Shown piece after piece: positions 37,861-46,642 of a stretch of DNA of 64,000 bases (its first letter is position 1; each line of letters begins with the position of its first letter). The position numbers and the translations under genes were made by a program. The notes below the pieces were generated by a model, which did no database searches, was not told the DNA's origin, and saw only the letters and a list, made by a program, of their open reading frames with translations. Source of the stretch: Citrobacter farmeri (GTDB taxonomy: Bacteria > Pseudomonadota > Gammaproteobacteria > Enterobacterales > Enterobacteriaceae); contig NZ_CP077291.1 in assembly GCF_019048065.1 (NCBI RefSeq), forward strand, positions 3,038,001 to 3,102,000, written 5' to 3'.

Positions 37861-40470
37861 ATGGATTACACGCGCCAATTACACCGGGTCAGGAATTTCA
37901 CGTTTCTTTCGGGAAACTTTAATAAGACTTTTCTCGCTAGCGCCATTTTATTAGCAGCCCACTCCGCTTACGCCGATGACTGTAATAATCTGGCACCGCA
38001 AGCGGGAGTGAGTTGCGTACAAAACGGTAACCAACTGAATATTGATATTCATGCCGATATCGACAGCCCTACCCCTTACCCTGCCTACTCATTCGACGCT
38101 CAGAACGGGATGCAGTCTGATAAGGTGGTTATCTCTCTGGACGCGGGTAAGACGATCACGGCCGATCAGAATGGGATACTGGCTCAAGGCACTACTTTTG
38201 CTCTTGAGGAAATAGAAGTCAGCACATCAGGAAACATCTATACCGGTAAGATTACCGATAGCGATGCGGCGGATCCGCAAGCACCGATTACCGGCCCTTC
38301 TGGTGGCATCATTTTTGATAAAACCAATATCCGGGATACGCAGCACGCTGGGGTTTATCTGTCCGGGACATCAGGCGGGGTATTGGCTCTCGGCTCAGTT
38401 CTTCAGCAGTCCGGCAGCCAGATTGTGAACAACAGTGCGAGTAAAGACACCGCGGCTATCTACTCGCAGGCGCTGGAATCACGGATTACCAGCTCAGGCG
38501 TGATTCGTGCCCAGGTCGGCGATGCTATTCGCCTGGAAAGCACCCCGCCTGAATATACCTATTCCAGCGGCGGTTACATCATTGTCGATCCGCAGGGCGT
38601 ATTTGATGTTCATCTGAAGGCCGACAGCGTTGTCGAGGGGGGGAGCGAAGGCGCGGGTATCAAAACCACAGGGGGAACGCAGTCCACTGTGCAAATCGAT
38701 CAGGGTGCCACGTTGGGTGCCTTATCGGATGTGGCGATCGACGTGGCAGGGTTTGACGGTTTTTACTTGCGCGATCCCACCATTTCCAATTCGCCGGTAG
38801 ACAGTACTCATTATAACGGAGCAGAAACACGCATCCTTAACGCAGGAACAATGACCGGCGTCATGCGCCTCTCCAGCGGTCAGGATACGGTGATTAACGA
38901 CGCTACGGGTGTCTGGAACGTGCGGCAGTGGTCTGATTCAGATCGCGACGGTATCCGGGATACCGTGGCTGCGGTGGCGACCAGTGATTTTGGCGGAGGC
39001 ACAACGGAACTTGTTAACCGTGGCGTAATTTCCCTCACCGCGCGCCCGGATGGGACAGCCAATCATGCGCTATTTGATAACCTGACAACATTGCGAAATC
39101 AGGGTAGCCTGCAGTTAACCAATAATGTCGCTGGCGATCGCTTTACCCTTAACGGAGATTATGTCGGAGACGGCGGCGTTATTGCGCTTGATACGGTTCT
39201 GGGTGACGACAACTCACTGACCGACCGGCTCATTATTAACGGCTCAACGTCGGGCCAAAGTGTACTGTCCATCAATAATCTCGGTGGCACCGGGGCGCAA
39301 ACTCGCGAAGGCATAAAAGTCATTGAGGTCAATGGCGATTCATCGGGGGTGTTCACGCAGAGCGGGCGTATTGTCGGCGGCGCCTATGAGTATTATTTAC
39401 ACAAAAATAGTCTCAGTGTTCAGGACGGCGACTGGTACCTGCGCTCCGAACTGCCTTCGGTCACGCCGGATCCCCAGGCTCCTGAGCCCGTGCAACGTCC
39501 GGAAATCGGTAGCTATATGGTCAACCACATGGCCGCCAATACCCTCTTCCAGACCCGTCTTCACGACCGTCTCGGTGAGGCGCAGTATACCGATGCATTA
39601 ACCGGTGAACAGACAACCAGCCTGTGGCTTCGTCAGGTCGGTGGGCATCACCGCTCTCAGGACAGTTCTGGTCAACTGAAAAGCCAGGGGAATCGCTATG
39701 TTGCGCAAATTGGCGGTGACATCGCGCAGTGGAGTTCCGATCAACGCGATCGCTGGCACCTGGGGATCATGGCGGGCTACGCCCGGCAGAGTAACAATAC
39801 CGAATCCAAATATTCACGCTATCAATCTAAAGGCACAGTCAAAGGCTATAGTGCAGGTTTGTACGGAACCTGGTATGCCAATGATGAGAGGAAAACCGGT
39901 AGCTATGTCGATACCTGGGTACTCTATAACTGGTTTGATAACGAAGTGAAAGGCGATCAACTGGCGACCGAGAGGTATAAGTCACGCGGCGTCACCGCCT
40001 CTTTAGAAACCGGATATACTTTTGAATTAGGCAGCAGAGAAACAGGTGCGGTGGGATATTACATCCAGCCTAAAGCCCAGCTTATCTGGATGGGCGTCAG
40101 ATCCAGTGACCATACCGAACGCCAAAGCAGCGGCGGCTCGCGCGTCTCTTTTGATGGCGACGGCAATCTGCAAAGCCGACTGGGTGTTCGCGCCTATCTG
40201 CAAGGACACAGCACGATCGACAAGGGCAAAAATCGCGAATTCCAACCGTTCATTGAAGCAAACTGGATCCATAACACCCGTGATTTTGGGGCAAGTATCA
40301 ATGACCAGGGGAATGAGATTGCCGGCACCCGCAATATTGGCGAAGCCAAAATCGGGGTTGAGGGACAGCTCTCCCGCCAGCTGGATATGTGGGGTAACGT
40401 GACACAGCAAATCGGGAGTCGTGGTTACAGTGATACTCAGGCAATGATAGGGATCAAATACCGTTTCTAG
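37861..40470 (+). CDS. Type V autotransporter (pertactin/AIDA-like adhesin)
   Basis: 869 residues. A long signal peptide ends at about residue 38 (ILLAAHSAYA). The passenger (39 to about 530) is Gly/Ser/Thr/Asp-rich with beta-helix-type spacing and repeats of NxGxI/L-like turns (for example LNAGTMTGVMRLSSG, LVNRGVISLT, LRNQGSLQLTN). A proline-rich linker (TPDPQAPEPVQRPE) near 535 and a helix precede the 12-strand autotransporter barrel (about 600-869), which ends in KYRF. It probably acts as a surface adhesin. The ribosome-binding site is weak. There is no equivalent between ybiV and ybiU in K-12. A glycosyltransferase gene follows 87 bases later. Confidence 0.9.
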   Translation: MDYTRQLHRVRNFTFLSGNFNKTFLASAILLAAHSAYADDCNNLAPQAGVSCVQNGNQLNIDIHADIDSPTPYPAYSFDAQNGMQSDKVVISLDAGKTITADQNGILAQGTTFALEEIEVSTSGNIYTGKITDSDAADPQAPITGPSGGIIFDKTNIRDTQHAGVYLSGTSGGVLALGSVLQQSGSQIVNNSASKDTAAIYSQALESRITSSGVIRAQVGDAIRLESTPPEYTYSSGGYIIVDPQGVFDVHLKADSVVEGGSEGAGIKTTGGTQSTVQIDQGATLGALSDVAIDVAGFDGFYLRDPTISNSPVDSTHYNGAETRILNAGTMTGVMRLSSGQDTVINDATGVWNVRQWSDSDRDGIRDTVAAVATSDFGGGTTELVNRGVISLTARPDGTANHALFDNLTTLRNQGSLQLTNNVAGDRFTLNGDYVGDGGVIALDTVLGDDNSLTDRLIINGSTSGQSVLSINNLGGTGAQTREGIKVIEVNGDSSGVFTQSGRIVGGAYEYYLHKNSLSVQDGDWYLRSELPSVTPDPQAPEPVQRPEIGSYMVNHMAANTLFQTRLHDRLGEAQYTDALTGEQTTSLWLRQVGGHHRSQDSSGQLKSQGNRYVAQIGGDIAQWSSDQRDRWHLGIMAGYARQSNNTESKYSRYQSKGTVKGYSAGLYGTWYANDERKTGSYVDTWVLYNWFDNEVKGDQLATERYKSRGVTASLETGYTFELGSRETGAVGYYIQPKAQLIWMGVRSSDHTERQSSGGSRVSFDGDGNLQSRLGVRAYLQGHSTIDKGKNREFQPFIEANWIHNTRDFGASINDQGNEIAGTRNIGEAKIGVEGQLSRQLDMWGNVTQQIGSRGYSDTQAMIGIKYRF

Positions 40471-40557
40471 CCAGTAGCAGGCCCGGGCAGACGGAGCATA
40501 TTATCCGTCTGCCTCCCTGCCGATTTATACCAAACGCATTTGATAACAGGAATGGTC

Positions 40558-41700
40558 ATGCAACCACGCGTTTTAATTGTCACTACGGAAGCTCCTGATG
40601 TTCTGTTCAGTGGCCTGGGTTTTTTCAATCAACATTTTTGGCAGGAATTAACGCGCCGTCGCTACCCTTTCAAAGTGTTATACCTGAATAATCAGAAAAC
40701 CCGGGCGTCAAAACTGGCTGATTATGAGATCGCCGTAGAACCTTCATTACCCTTTGACTCCACCCTGGAATCGCTGAGTCTGAATGTGGCGTGGAGTACC
40801 GCGCAAAAAATTCAGCCCATACTCAATGAGTTCAGGCCAGATATTATCTCGGTTCACGAAAACTCGCCGCTGTTGCCGTTTTACTTTGAGTTACACCGAG
40901 TGCAATTCACGCTTCATTCCAGCTATATCGGCATGCAGCACTATCTGACCCGGACACAGAAAGGCATGCAGCATTACTGGGAACAGCGTATCGCGGTGCG
41001 TCAAAGTGGTGCCGTGGTGCTTCACAGTGACTGGGCGCACCGCTCGATTATTCAGCATGTCTCTGCCGATATTGTGACTCCTGATATCTTCCCTATCGGT
41101 GTCGATTTTGCTGATTATCCGGAAAAAAAGATCCGGCATCCGCAAGGTAAAGTGGTCATCAGCTTCTTCGGTCGATTCACCGATATTGTGAAAAACTTTC
41201 AAATTTTTCGTGAGTCGATCACTACCCTTCCGCAAGCCTGGCGTAACCGGGTTGAAGCACGGGTTTATGGGCCAGAGAAAATCCCTGATTACATGGAGAA
41301 GGAAGGCTTTAAAGGCCTGACGTTTGTTCAGGGCGAGGAAAAAAAACGGGCTTTTGCCGAAACCGACATTGTGGTTTTCCCCAGCATTCAGGAGAGTTTC
41401 GGTATTGTCGGGCTGGAAGGCTTGCTTTCAAACTGCGCGCTGATCGCCACACCAGGACTGGGCATGGATGCGTATATGCCTTCTGATTACGCCTGCGAAC
41501 CCACCGTCGCCGCGCTGCAACAGCGCATCGTCCACTATCTTTCGCATGCTGAACAACTCCGACGCGATCAGGATAATCAGGTGTTTCGCCAGAGTGTGAA
41601 TCATCCGGAATTAACGCTCAGTAACATGACCGAATCTTATATCGAGGTCTGGAAAAAGTTACATCGAAAGTTAGTGAACTCAGCAACGCCCACTGAGTAA
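40558..41700 (+). CDS. GT-B glycosyltransferase (GT4-like)
   Basis: 380 residues, no signal peptide. An N-terminal Rossmann half starts PRVLIVTTEAPDVLFSGLG. The C-terminal half has KVVISFFGRFTDIVKNFQ and the sugar-nucleotide site VVFPSIQESFGIVGLEGL, with the E-x7-E pair at Glu279 and Glu287. It belongs to the retaining GT4/GT1 type. Its position just after an autotransporter suggests it may modify that adhesin or a surface glycan. It is not of the Aah/TibC heptosyltransferase kind as I remember them. The start at 40558 is chosen for AGGA seven bases upstream; 40552 is possible. Confidence 0.83.
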   Translation: MQPRVLIVTTEAPDVLFSGLGFFNQHFWQELTRRRYPFKVLYLNNQKTRASKLADYEIAVEPSLPFDSTLESLSLNVAWSTAQKIQPILNEFRPDIISVHENSPLLPFYFELHRVQFTLHSSYIGMQHYLTRTQKGMQHYWEQRIAVRQSGAVVLHSDWAHRSIIQHVSADIVTPDIFPIGVDFADYPEKKIRHPQGKVVISFFGRFTDIVKNFQIFRESITTLPQAWRNRVEARVYGPEKIPDYMEKEGFKGLTFVQGEEKKRAFAETDIVVFPSIQESFGIVGLEGLLSNCALIATPGLGMDAYMPSDYACEPTVAALQQRIVHYLSHAEQLRRDQDNQVFRQSVNHPELTLSNMTESYIEVWKKLHRKLVNSATPTE

Positions 41701-41889
41701 GCCGTTGCCCTGCCCGTAATGGCGCCGTCGTGCGCCACAATCTCATCTATCGAGCATTTCAACGTGTCGTCCTTGCCACAGGCTGACAATGTCATTCAGC
41801 AAACATTTAAACTTGCTTTAACTTTTTTATAACTTATATTATCAACTGTAAGTTAAACTAGTTTCGAATGAAAGTTATGCGAGGTGGTT
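41701..41889. promoter_or_regulatory. Upstream region of ybiU
   Basis: This AT-rich 189-base gap contains an inverted repeat TAACTTA (41830-41836)/TAAGTTA (41849-41855), followed by the shared operator motif. It presumably holds the ybiU promoter and the right edge of the autotransporter insertion. Confidence 0.45.
41862..41876. promoter_or_regulatory. Putative shared operator, copy 3 (ybiU)
   Basis: TTTCGAATGAAAGTT is the exact reverse complement of AACTTTCATTCGAAA found before ybiY. It ends 13 bases before the ybiU ATG, a position suited to repression. Confidence 0.55.
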
Positions 41890-43152
41890 ATGGCTTTTAC
41901 CTTCACAAGCGACACATTACCGGTCGATCACAAAGCGGCTATCCGTCAGATGAAGCAAGAACTGCGGGCGCAGTCTGGCGACCTCCAGCAGATCTTCGGC
42001 CAGATCAGCGATACCATTGCCGCTCGCGTGGCAGAAATCAATACGCTTAAAGCACAGGGCGCGTCGGTCTGGCCTGAGCTGTCATATGCTGATATCAACG
42101 CCGGCACGATCACGGCGCAACAACGTGAACAGATTAAACGCCGCGGCTGTGCGGTTATCAAAGGTCACTTCCCACGTGAACAGGCGCTGGCCTGGGATCA
42201 GTCGATGCTCGACTATCTGGACCGCAACCGTTTTGACGAGGTGTATAAAGGCCCAGGCGACAACTTTTTTGGCACCCTCAGCGCCTCCCGTCCGGAGATC
42301 TATCCGATCTACTGGTCACAGGCACAAATGCAGGCGCGGCAAAGTGAGGAGATGGCGAAGGTGCAATCGTTCCTCAATCGCCTGTGGACCTTCGAAAGCG
42401 AGGGGAAGCAGTGGTTTAACCCGGATGTGAGCGTGATCTATCCGGACAGGATCCGTCGCCGCCCACCGGGCAGCACGTCAAAAGGACTGGGGGCGCACAC
42501 CGATTCCGGCGCGCTCGAGCGCTGGTTACTGCCGGCATATCAGCGCGTATTCGCCAGTGTCTTTAACGGTAACCTGGCGAAATACGATCCGTGGCATGCC
42601 GCTCATCGCACTGAGGTAGAAGAGTATACCGTGGATAACACCACCAAATGTTCGGTGTTCCGCACTTTCCAGGGCTGGACGGCGCTGTCGGATATGCTGC
42701 CGGGTCAGGGGTTACTGCATGTCGTTCCCATCCCGGAAGCCATGGCGTATGTACTGTTACGTCCTCTGCTGGATGATGTGCCGGAAGAGGAACTGTGTGG
42801 CGTGGCGCCGGGGCGGGTACTACCGATCTCTGAACAGTGGCATCCACTGTTGATTGAGGCGCTCACCAGCATCCCGCAACTGGAAGCTGGCGATTCCGTC
42901 TGGTGGCATTGCGATGTGATTCACTCCGTGGCGCCGGTCAACAATCAGCAGGGCTGGGGAAATGTGATGTACATTCCTGCCGCTCCTTTGTGCGAGAAGA
43001 ATCTGGCCTATGCGCGCAAAGTCAAAGCCGCACTTGAGAAAGGCGCATCGCCGGGCGATTTCCCGCGCGAAGATTACGAAACAAACTGGGAAGGACGCTT
43101 TACGCTGGCGGATTTGAATATCCACGGCAAGCGCGCGCTGGGGATGGAGTAA
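41890..43152 (+). CDS. ybiU: DUF1479 protein YbiU (dioxygenase-like fold)
   Basis: 420 residues, matching E. coli YbiU. DUF1479 proteins resemble Fe(II)/2-oxoglutarate dioxygenases. Candidate metal ligands are the histidine and aspartate in LGAHTDSG (about residue 200) and the later WWHCDVIHSVAP block near 340. Substrate unknown. The start at 41890 follows GAGGTGG; a GTG six bases earlier is less likely. It shares an upstream motif with ybiYW and ybiV, hinting at a common pathway. Confidence 0.9.
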   Translation: MAFTFTSDTLPVDHKAAIRQMKQELRAQSGDLQQIFGQISDTIAARVAEINTLKAQGASVWPELSYADINAGTITAQQREQIKRRGCAVIKGHFPREQALAWDQSMLDYLDRNRFDEVYKGPGDNFFGTLSASRPEIYPIYWSQAQMQARQSEEMAKVQSFLNRLWTFESEGKQWFNPDVSVIYPDRIRRRPPGSTSKGLGAHTDSGALERWLLPAYQRVFASVFNGNLAKYDPWHAAHRTEVEEYTVDNTTKCSVFRTFQGWTALSDMLPGQGLLHVVPIPEAMAYVLLRPLLDDVPEEELCGVAPGRVLPISEQWHPLLIEALTSIPQLEAGDSVWWHCDVIHSVAPVNNQQGWGNVMYIPAAPLCEKNLAYARKVKAALEKGASPGDFPREDYETNWEGRFTLADLNIHGKRALGME

Positions 43153-43158
43153 CCAAAA

Positions 43159-43191
43159 ACGTGACAGGTGTAGCCAACACACCTGTCACGT
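43159..43191. terminator. Terminator-like hairpin between ybiU and ybiT
   Basis: A perfect 13-bp inverted repeat (ACGTGACAGGTGT and its complement) with a seven-base loop lies between convergent genes. The T run is short on both sides, so it may work with 3' processing. Confidence 0.7.
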
Positions 43192-43207
43192 GCAAGACGA
43201 CGAGAAA

Positions 43208-44803
43208 TTAGCCGTCGATGCCTTTGCTGCGCAGATAATCTTCGTAGTTACCGCTGAAGTCCACCACGCGCTCTGGGGTAATTTCCAGTACGCGGGTCGC
43301 CAGTGAACTCACAAATTCACGGTCGTGAGAAACGAAAATCAGGGTTCCCTGATACATCTCCAGCGCCATGTTCAGCGATTCAATGGATTCCATATCAAGG
43401 TGGTTGGTCGGTTCGTCCATCACCAGAATATTGGGCTTCTGCATCATCAACTTACCGAACAGCATACGACCCTTTTCCCCCCCCGACAGCACCTTCGCTG
43501 GCTTTTTAATGTCGTCCTGGCTGAACAGCAGACGACCGAGGATGCTGCGCACAGCCTGTTCATCATCGCCTTCCTGTTTCCACTGGCTCATCCAGTCGAA
43601 AACCGTCAGATCATTTTCAAACTCATATTCGTGATCCTGCGCGTAGTAACCAATGCGCGCGTTTTCAGACCATTTCACGGTGCCGCTGTCGGCGTCCAGA
43701 TCGCCCACCAGCGTTTTCAGCAGCGTCGATTTACCCACGCCGTTGGTTCCCAGTACCGCCAGTTTCTCACCCACTTCCAGCAGCAGATTGACCCCTTTGA
43801 ACAACGGGCCATTATCAAAACCTTTGCTGAGCGCTTCCACTTCCAGCGCGTTACGGAACAGTTTCTTGTCCTGTTCAAAGCGGATGAACGGGTTCTGACG
43901 GCTTGACGCCTTCACTTCGTCGAGTTTGATTTTATCAATCTGACGGGCGCGAGACGTCGCCTGACGAGATTTAGACGCGTTAGCGCTAAAACGACTGACG
44001 AAGGACTGAAGATCGGCAATCTGCGCTTTTTTCTTGGCATTATCCGCCAGCAGACGTTCGCGCGCCTGCGTCGCGGCGGTCATATATTCGTCGTAGTTGC
44101 CCGGATATATACGCAGTTCGCCGTAGTCGAGATCCGCCATGTGCGTGCACACCATGTTCAGGAAGTGACGGTCGTGCGAAATGATAATCATGGTGCTGTC
44201 ACGTTCGTTCAGCACCTGCTCCAGCCAACGGATGGTATCGATGTCCAGGTTGTTGGTCGGTTCGTCGAGCAGCAAAATATCCGGATTGGAAAACAGCGCC
44301 TGCGCCAGCAGCACACGCAACTTCCAGCCAGGAGCGACTTCGCTCATTGGGCCATAGTGTTGCTCCACCGGGATACCAACGCCGAGCAGCAGTTCACCGG
44401 CGCGCGCTTCAGCAGAGTAACCATCCATCTCACCGTATTTCACTTCCAGATCGGCCACTTTGTAGCCATCTTCTTCGCTCATCTCCGGCAACGCGTAGAT
44501 GCGATCGCGCTCCTGCTTCACTTCCCACAATTCACCGTGGCCCATGATGACCGTGTCGAGCACCGTGAACTCTTCAAAAGCGAACTGATCCTGACGCAGC
44601 TTACCAATACGCTCGTTGGGATCGAGAGAAACGTTACCCAGCGTCGGCTCGAGGTCGCCGCCGAGAATTTTCATAAAGGTGGATTTACCGCTACCGTTAG
44701 CGCCAATCAGGCCGTAACGGTTGCCGCCGCCAAATTTGACGGAAATGTTTTCGAATAGCGGCTTACTGCCGAACTGCATGGTGACGTTGCTGGAAACTAA
44801 CAC
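43208..44803 (-). CDS. ybiT: ABC-F ATPase YbiT
   Basis: 531-residue soluble ABC-F protein with two ATPase domains: Walker [10 protein letters not shown] near 36 and GTNGVGKST near 352, and signature LSGGEKGR in the second half. A charged linker of about 80 residues lies between them. ABC-F proteins act on the ribosome; E. coli YbiT is implicated in helping translation of difficult sequences. No membrane domain. Length is one residue more than E. coli. Confidence 0.95.
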   Translation of the reverse strand: MLVSSNVTMQFGSKPLFENISVKFGGGNRYGLIGANGSGKSTFMKILGGDLEPTLGNVSLDPNERIGKLRQDQFAFEEFTVLDTVIMGHGELWEVKQERDRIYALPEMSEEDGYKVADLEVKYGEMDGYSAEARAGELLLGVGIPVEQHYGPMSEVAPGWKLRVLLAQALFSNPDILLLDEPTNNLDIDTIRWLEQVLNERDSTMIIISHDRHFLNMVCTHMADLDYGELRIYPGNYDEYMTAATQARERLLADNAKKKAQIADLQSFVSRFSANASKSRQATSRARQIDKIKLDEVKASSRQNPFIRFEQDKKLFRNALEVEALSKGFDNGPLFKGVNLLLEVGEKLAVLGTNGVGKSTLLKTLVGDLDADSGTVKWSENARIGYYAQDHEYEFENDLTVFDWMSQWKQEGDDEQAVRSILGRLLFSQDDIKKPAKVLSGGEKGRMLFGKLMMQKPNILVMDEPTNHLDMESIESLNMALEMYQGTLIFVSHDREFVSSLATRVLEITPERVVDFSGNYEDYLRSKGIDG

Positions 44804-45020
44804 GGACGCATCCTAAAGAATATGTGACAAACCTCATATTATGCCACAAGTCTTAAATAAGATCGCGCCCTGTCGCAAACGGCTACACTGGGGGAACAGG
44901 AAAAAAATGTGATTTCGTACACATCTGAATTCCCTGTTAACGGGAATGCACATATAATGCGCTCCCAACACTACAGAATTCTCAACCCAACAGCCTGCCA
45001 GGCAATGAATCTCGCATAAC
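44804..45020. promoter_or_regulatory. Divergent ybiT-ldtB region
   Basis: The 217-base gap carries promoters in both directions. A plausible extended -10 for ldtB (TATAAT) occurs at about 44953-44958, upstream of the ldtB ATG at 45021. No operator is evident. Confidence 0.4.
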
Positions 45021-45941
45021 ATGAATATGAAATTAACAACGTTTTTCGCGGCAGCACTCGCGGTAGTCGGCTTTTGCAGTACCGCATCCGCTGTCACCTA
45101 TCCTCTGCCAACGGATGGTAGTCGCGTCATTGGTCAGAATCAGGTCATCACCATCCCGGAAGGTAACACGCAGCCGCTGGAGTATTTTGCTGCTGAATAT
45201 CAGATGGGGCTTTCCAACATGCTGGAAGCCAACCCGGGTGTGGATACCTTCCTGCCGAAAGGCGGCACCGTGCTGAACATTCCGCAGCAGTTGATTCTGC
45301 CGGACACCGTGCATGAAGGCATCGTGATCAACAGCGCGGAAATGCGTCTGTACTACTACCCGAAAGGCACGAATACCGTGATTGTCCTGCCAATCGGTAT
45401 CGGCCAGTTAGGTAAAGACACGCCAATCAACTGGACTACCAAAGTTGAACGTAAGAAAGCCGGCCCAACCTGGACACCAACCGCGAAAATGCACGCTGAA
45501 TATCGTGCCGCAGGTGAACCGCTGCCCGCTGTCGTGCCTGCCGGTCCGGATAACCCGATGGGTCTGTATGCCCTGTATATTGGCCGTCTGTACGCCATTC
45601 ACGGTACCAACGCGAACTTCGGTATCGGCCTGCGTGTGAGCCACGGCTGCGTGCGTCTGCGTAACGAAGACATCAAATTCCTGTTCCAGAATGTGCCTGT
45701 CGGAACGCGCGTACAGTTTATCGATGAGCCGGTAAAAGCAACGACTGAGCCAGATGGCAGCCGTTACATCGAGGTTCACAACCCGCTGTCGACCACCGAA
45801 GCGCAGTTTGAAGGCGGCGAAATCGTACCGATCACGTTGTCGAAGAGCATTCAGAACATCACGAACCAGGCCGATGTTGACCAGAATGTGGTGGAACAAG
45901 CGATTCAGAACCGTTCCGGGATGCCGGTTCGTCTGAACTGA
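45021..45941 (+). CDS. ldtB: L,D-transpeptidase LdtB (YbiS)
   Basis: 306-residue periplasmic enzyme that links Braun lipoprotein to peptidoglycan. The signal peptide covers residues 1-24 (ending STASA). A LysM-like region ([23 protein letters not shown]) precedes the YkuD catalytic domain, with the motif SHGCVR and catalytic Cys210. Length equals E. coli. Convergent with the inserted tetR gene. Confidence 0.96.
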   Translation: MNMKLTTFFAAALAVVGFCSTASAVTYPLPTDGSRVIGQNQVITIPEGNTQPLEYFAAEYQMGLSNMLEANPGVDTFLPKGGTVLNIPQQLILPDTVHEGIVINSAEMRLYYYPKGTNTVIVLPIGIGQLGKDTPINWTTKVERKKAGPTWTPTAKMHAEYRAAGEPLPAVVPAGPDNPMGLYALYIGRLYAIHGTNANFGIGLRVSHGCVRLRNEDIKFLFQNVPVGTRVQFIDEPVKATTEPDGSRYIEVHNPLSTTEAQFEGGEIVPITLSKSIQNITNQADVDQNVVEQAIQNRSGMPVRLN

Positions 45942-45965
45942 TTGTTTTGTATTCATCAAGTTAAT

Positions 45966-45996
45966 GAAAAAGGGCTCATCCACTGAGTCCTTTTTT
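45966..45996 (+). terminator. ldtB rho-independent terminator
   Basis: AAAAAGGGCTCA pairs with TGAGTCCTTTTT (one G-T wobble), with a five-base loop and a T run. The convergent tetR stop codon overlaps the T run. Confidence 0.85.
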
Positions 45997-46609
45997 AATG
46001 GTAGCGCCAGGCGGTAAGAAAGGTTTGAACCGCCGAGTGCGCAAGTGGCTCCAGCACACGGCTATCCATCGGTTGCTGATCAATCAATGCGGCAGGTAAT
46101 GGGTATCCCATTACCGCACCGAGAAAGGCGGTCGCCTGAAGTGTCGGATTATCAAGCTGTATTCTCCCCAGCGCCTGATATTGCTTCAGTATCTCCGCCA
46201 GCGCCTGTAATACGCGCCCTGTTGGACGCTGCTTAAGCGTGGCGTAAAGCTCTGGTTTCTGTACCAGAACCTGAATTAACAAACGCTGGAAATGGATATG
46301 CTCAGGGGCATAGAAGTGTTCTTGTACCACTTTCGCGAAACCAAGTAGTAATGCTGGCAGACAGTCCGCGTTATCCGTCATCATCTGCTGGAGCGGCGGC
46401 TGCATCCTGTCATTGAGAAAGGAAAACGCTTCAACAAGCAGAGCGTCTTTCCCCCCTGGGAAATGGCTATACAGTGTAGGCCTGGAGATCCCGGCAGTGG
46501 CGACGATGGTGTCTAACGACACATCAAGTCCCTGCTCAAGAAAAAGATCGCAAGCAGCCTGTAAAATGCGAGGGCGCGCTTTCATCGGACGCCCACGTTG
46601 ATTTGCCAT
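45995..46609 (-). CDS. TetR/AcrR-family regulator of the adjacent RND pump
   Basis: 204 residues. The N-terminal helix-turn-helix (about residues 26-50, VSLDTIVATAGISRPTLYSHFPG) is typical of TetR proteins, with a divergent C-terminal ligand domain. I chose ATG 46609 (GGACAG before it) over GTG 46615. It follows the RND pump gene after 33 bases on the same strand, so it is probably co-transcribed with it. It most likely represses the operon at the 31-base palindrome at 49828-49858. It is not in K-12 at this site. Confidence 0.85.
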   Translation of the reverse strand: MANQRGRPMKARPRILQAACDLFLEQGLDVSLDTIVATAGISRPTLYSHFPGGKDALLVEAFSFLNDRMQPPLQQMMTDNADCLPALLLGFAKVVQEHFYAPEHIHFQRLLIQVLVQKPELYATLKQRPTGRVLQALAEILKQYQALGRIQLDNPTLQATAFLGAVMGYPLPAALIDQQPMDSRVLEPLAHSAVQTFLTAWRYH

Positions 46610-46642
46610 TAACACTGTCCTTAATGATTTATTGATGAAATC

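Noticed and set aside
37854..37959. Overlapping frame starting MDKLTW just before the autotransporter start
   Set aside because: Short, out of frame and without conserved features; it might be a leader peptide but nothing supports that.
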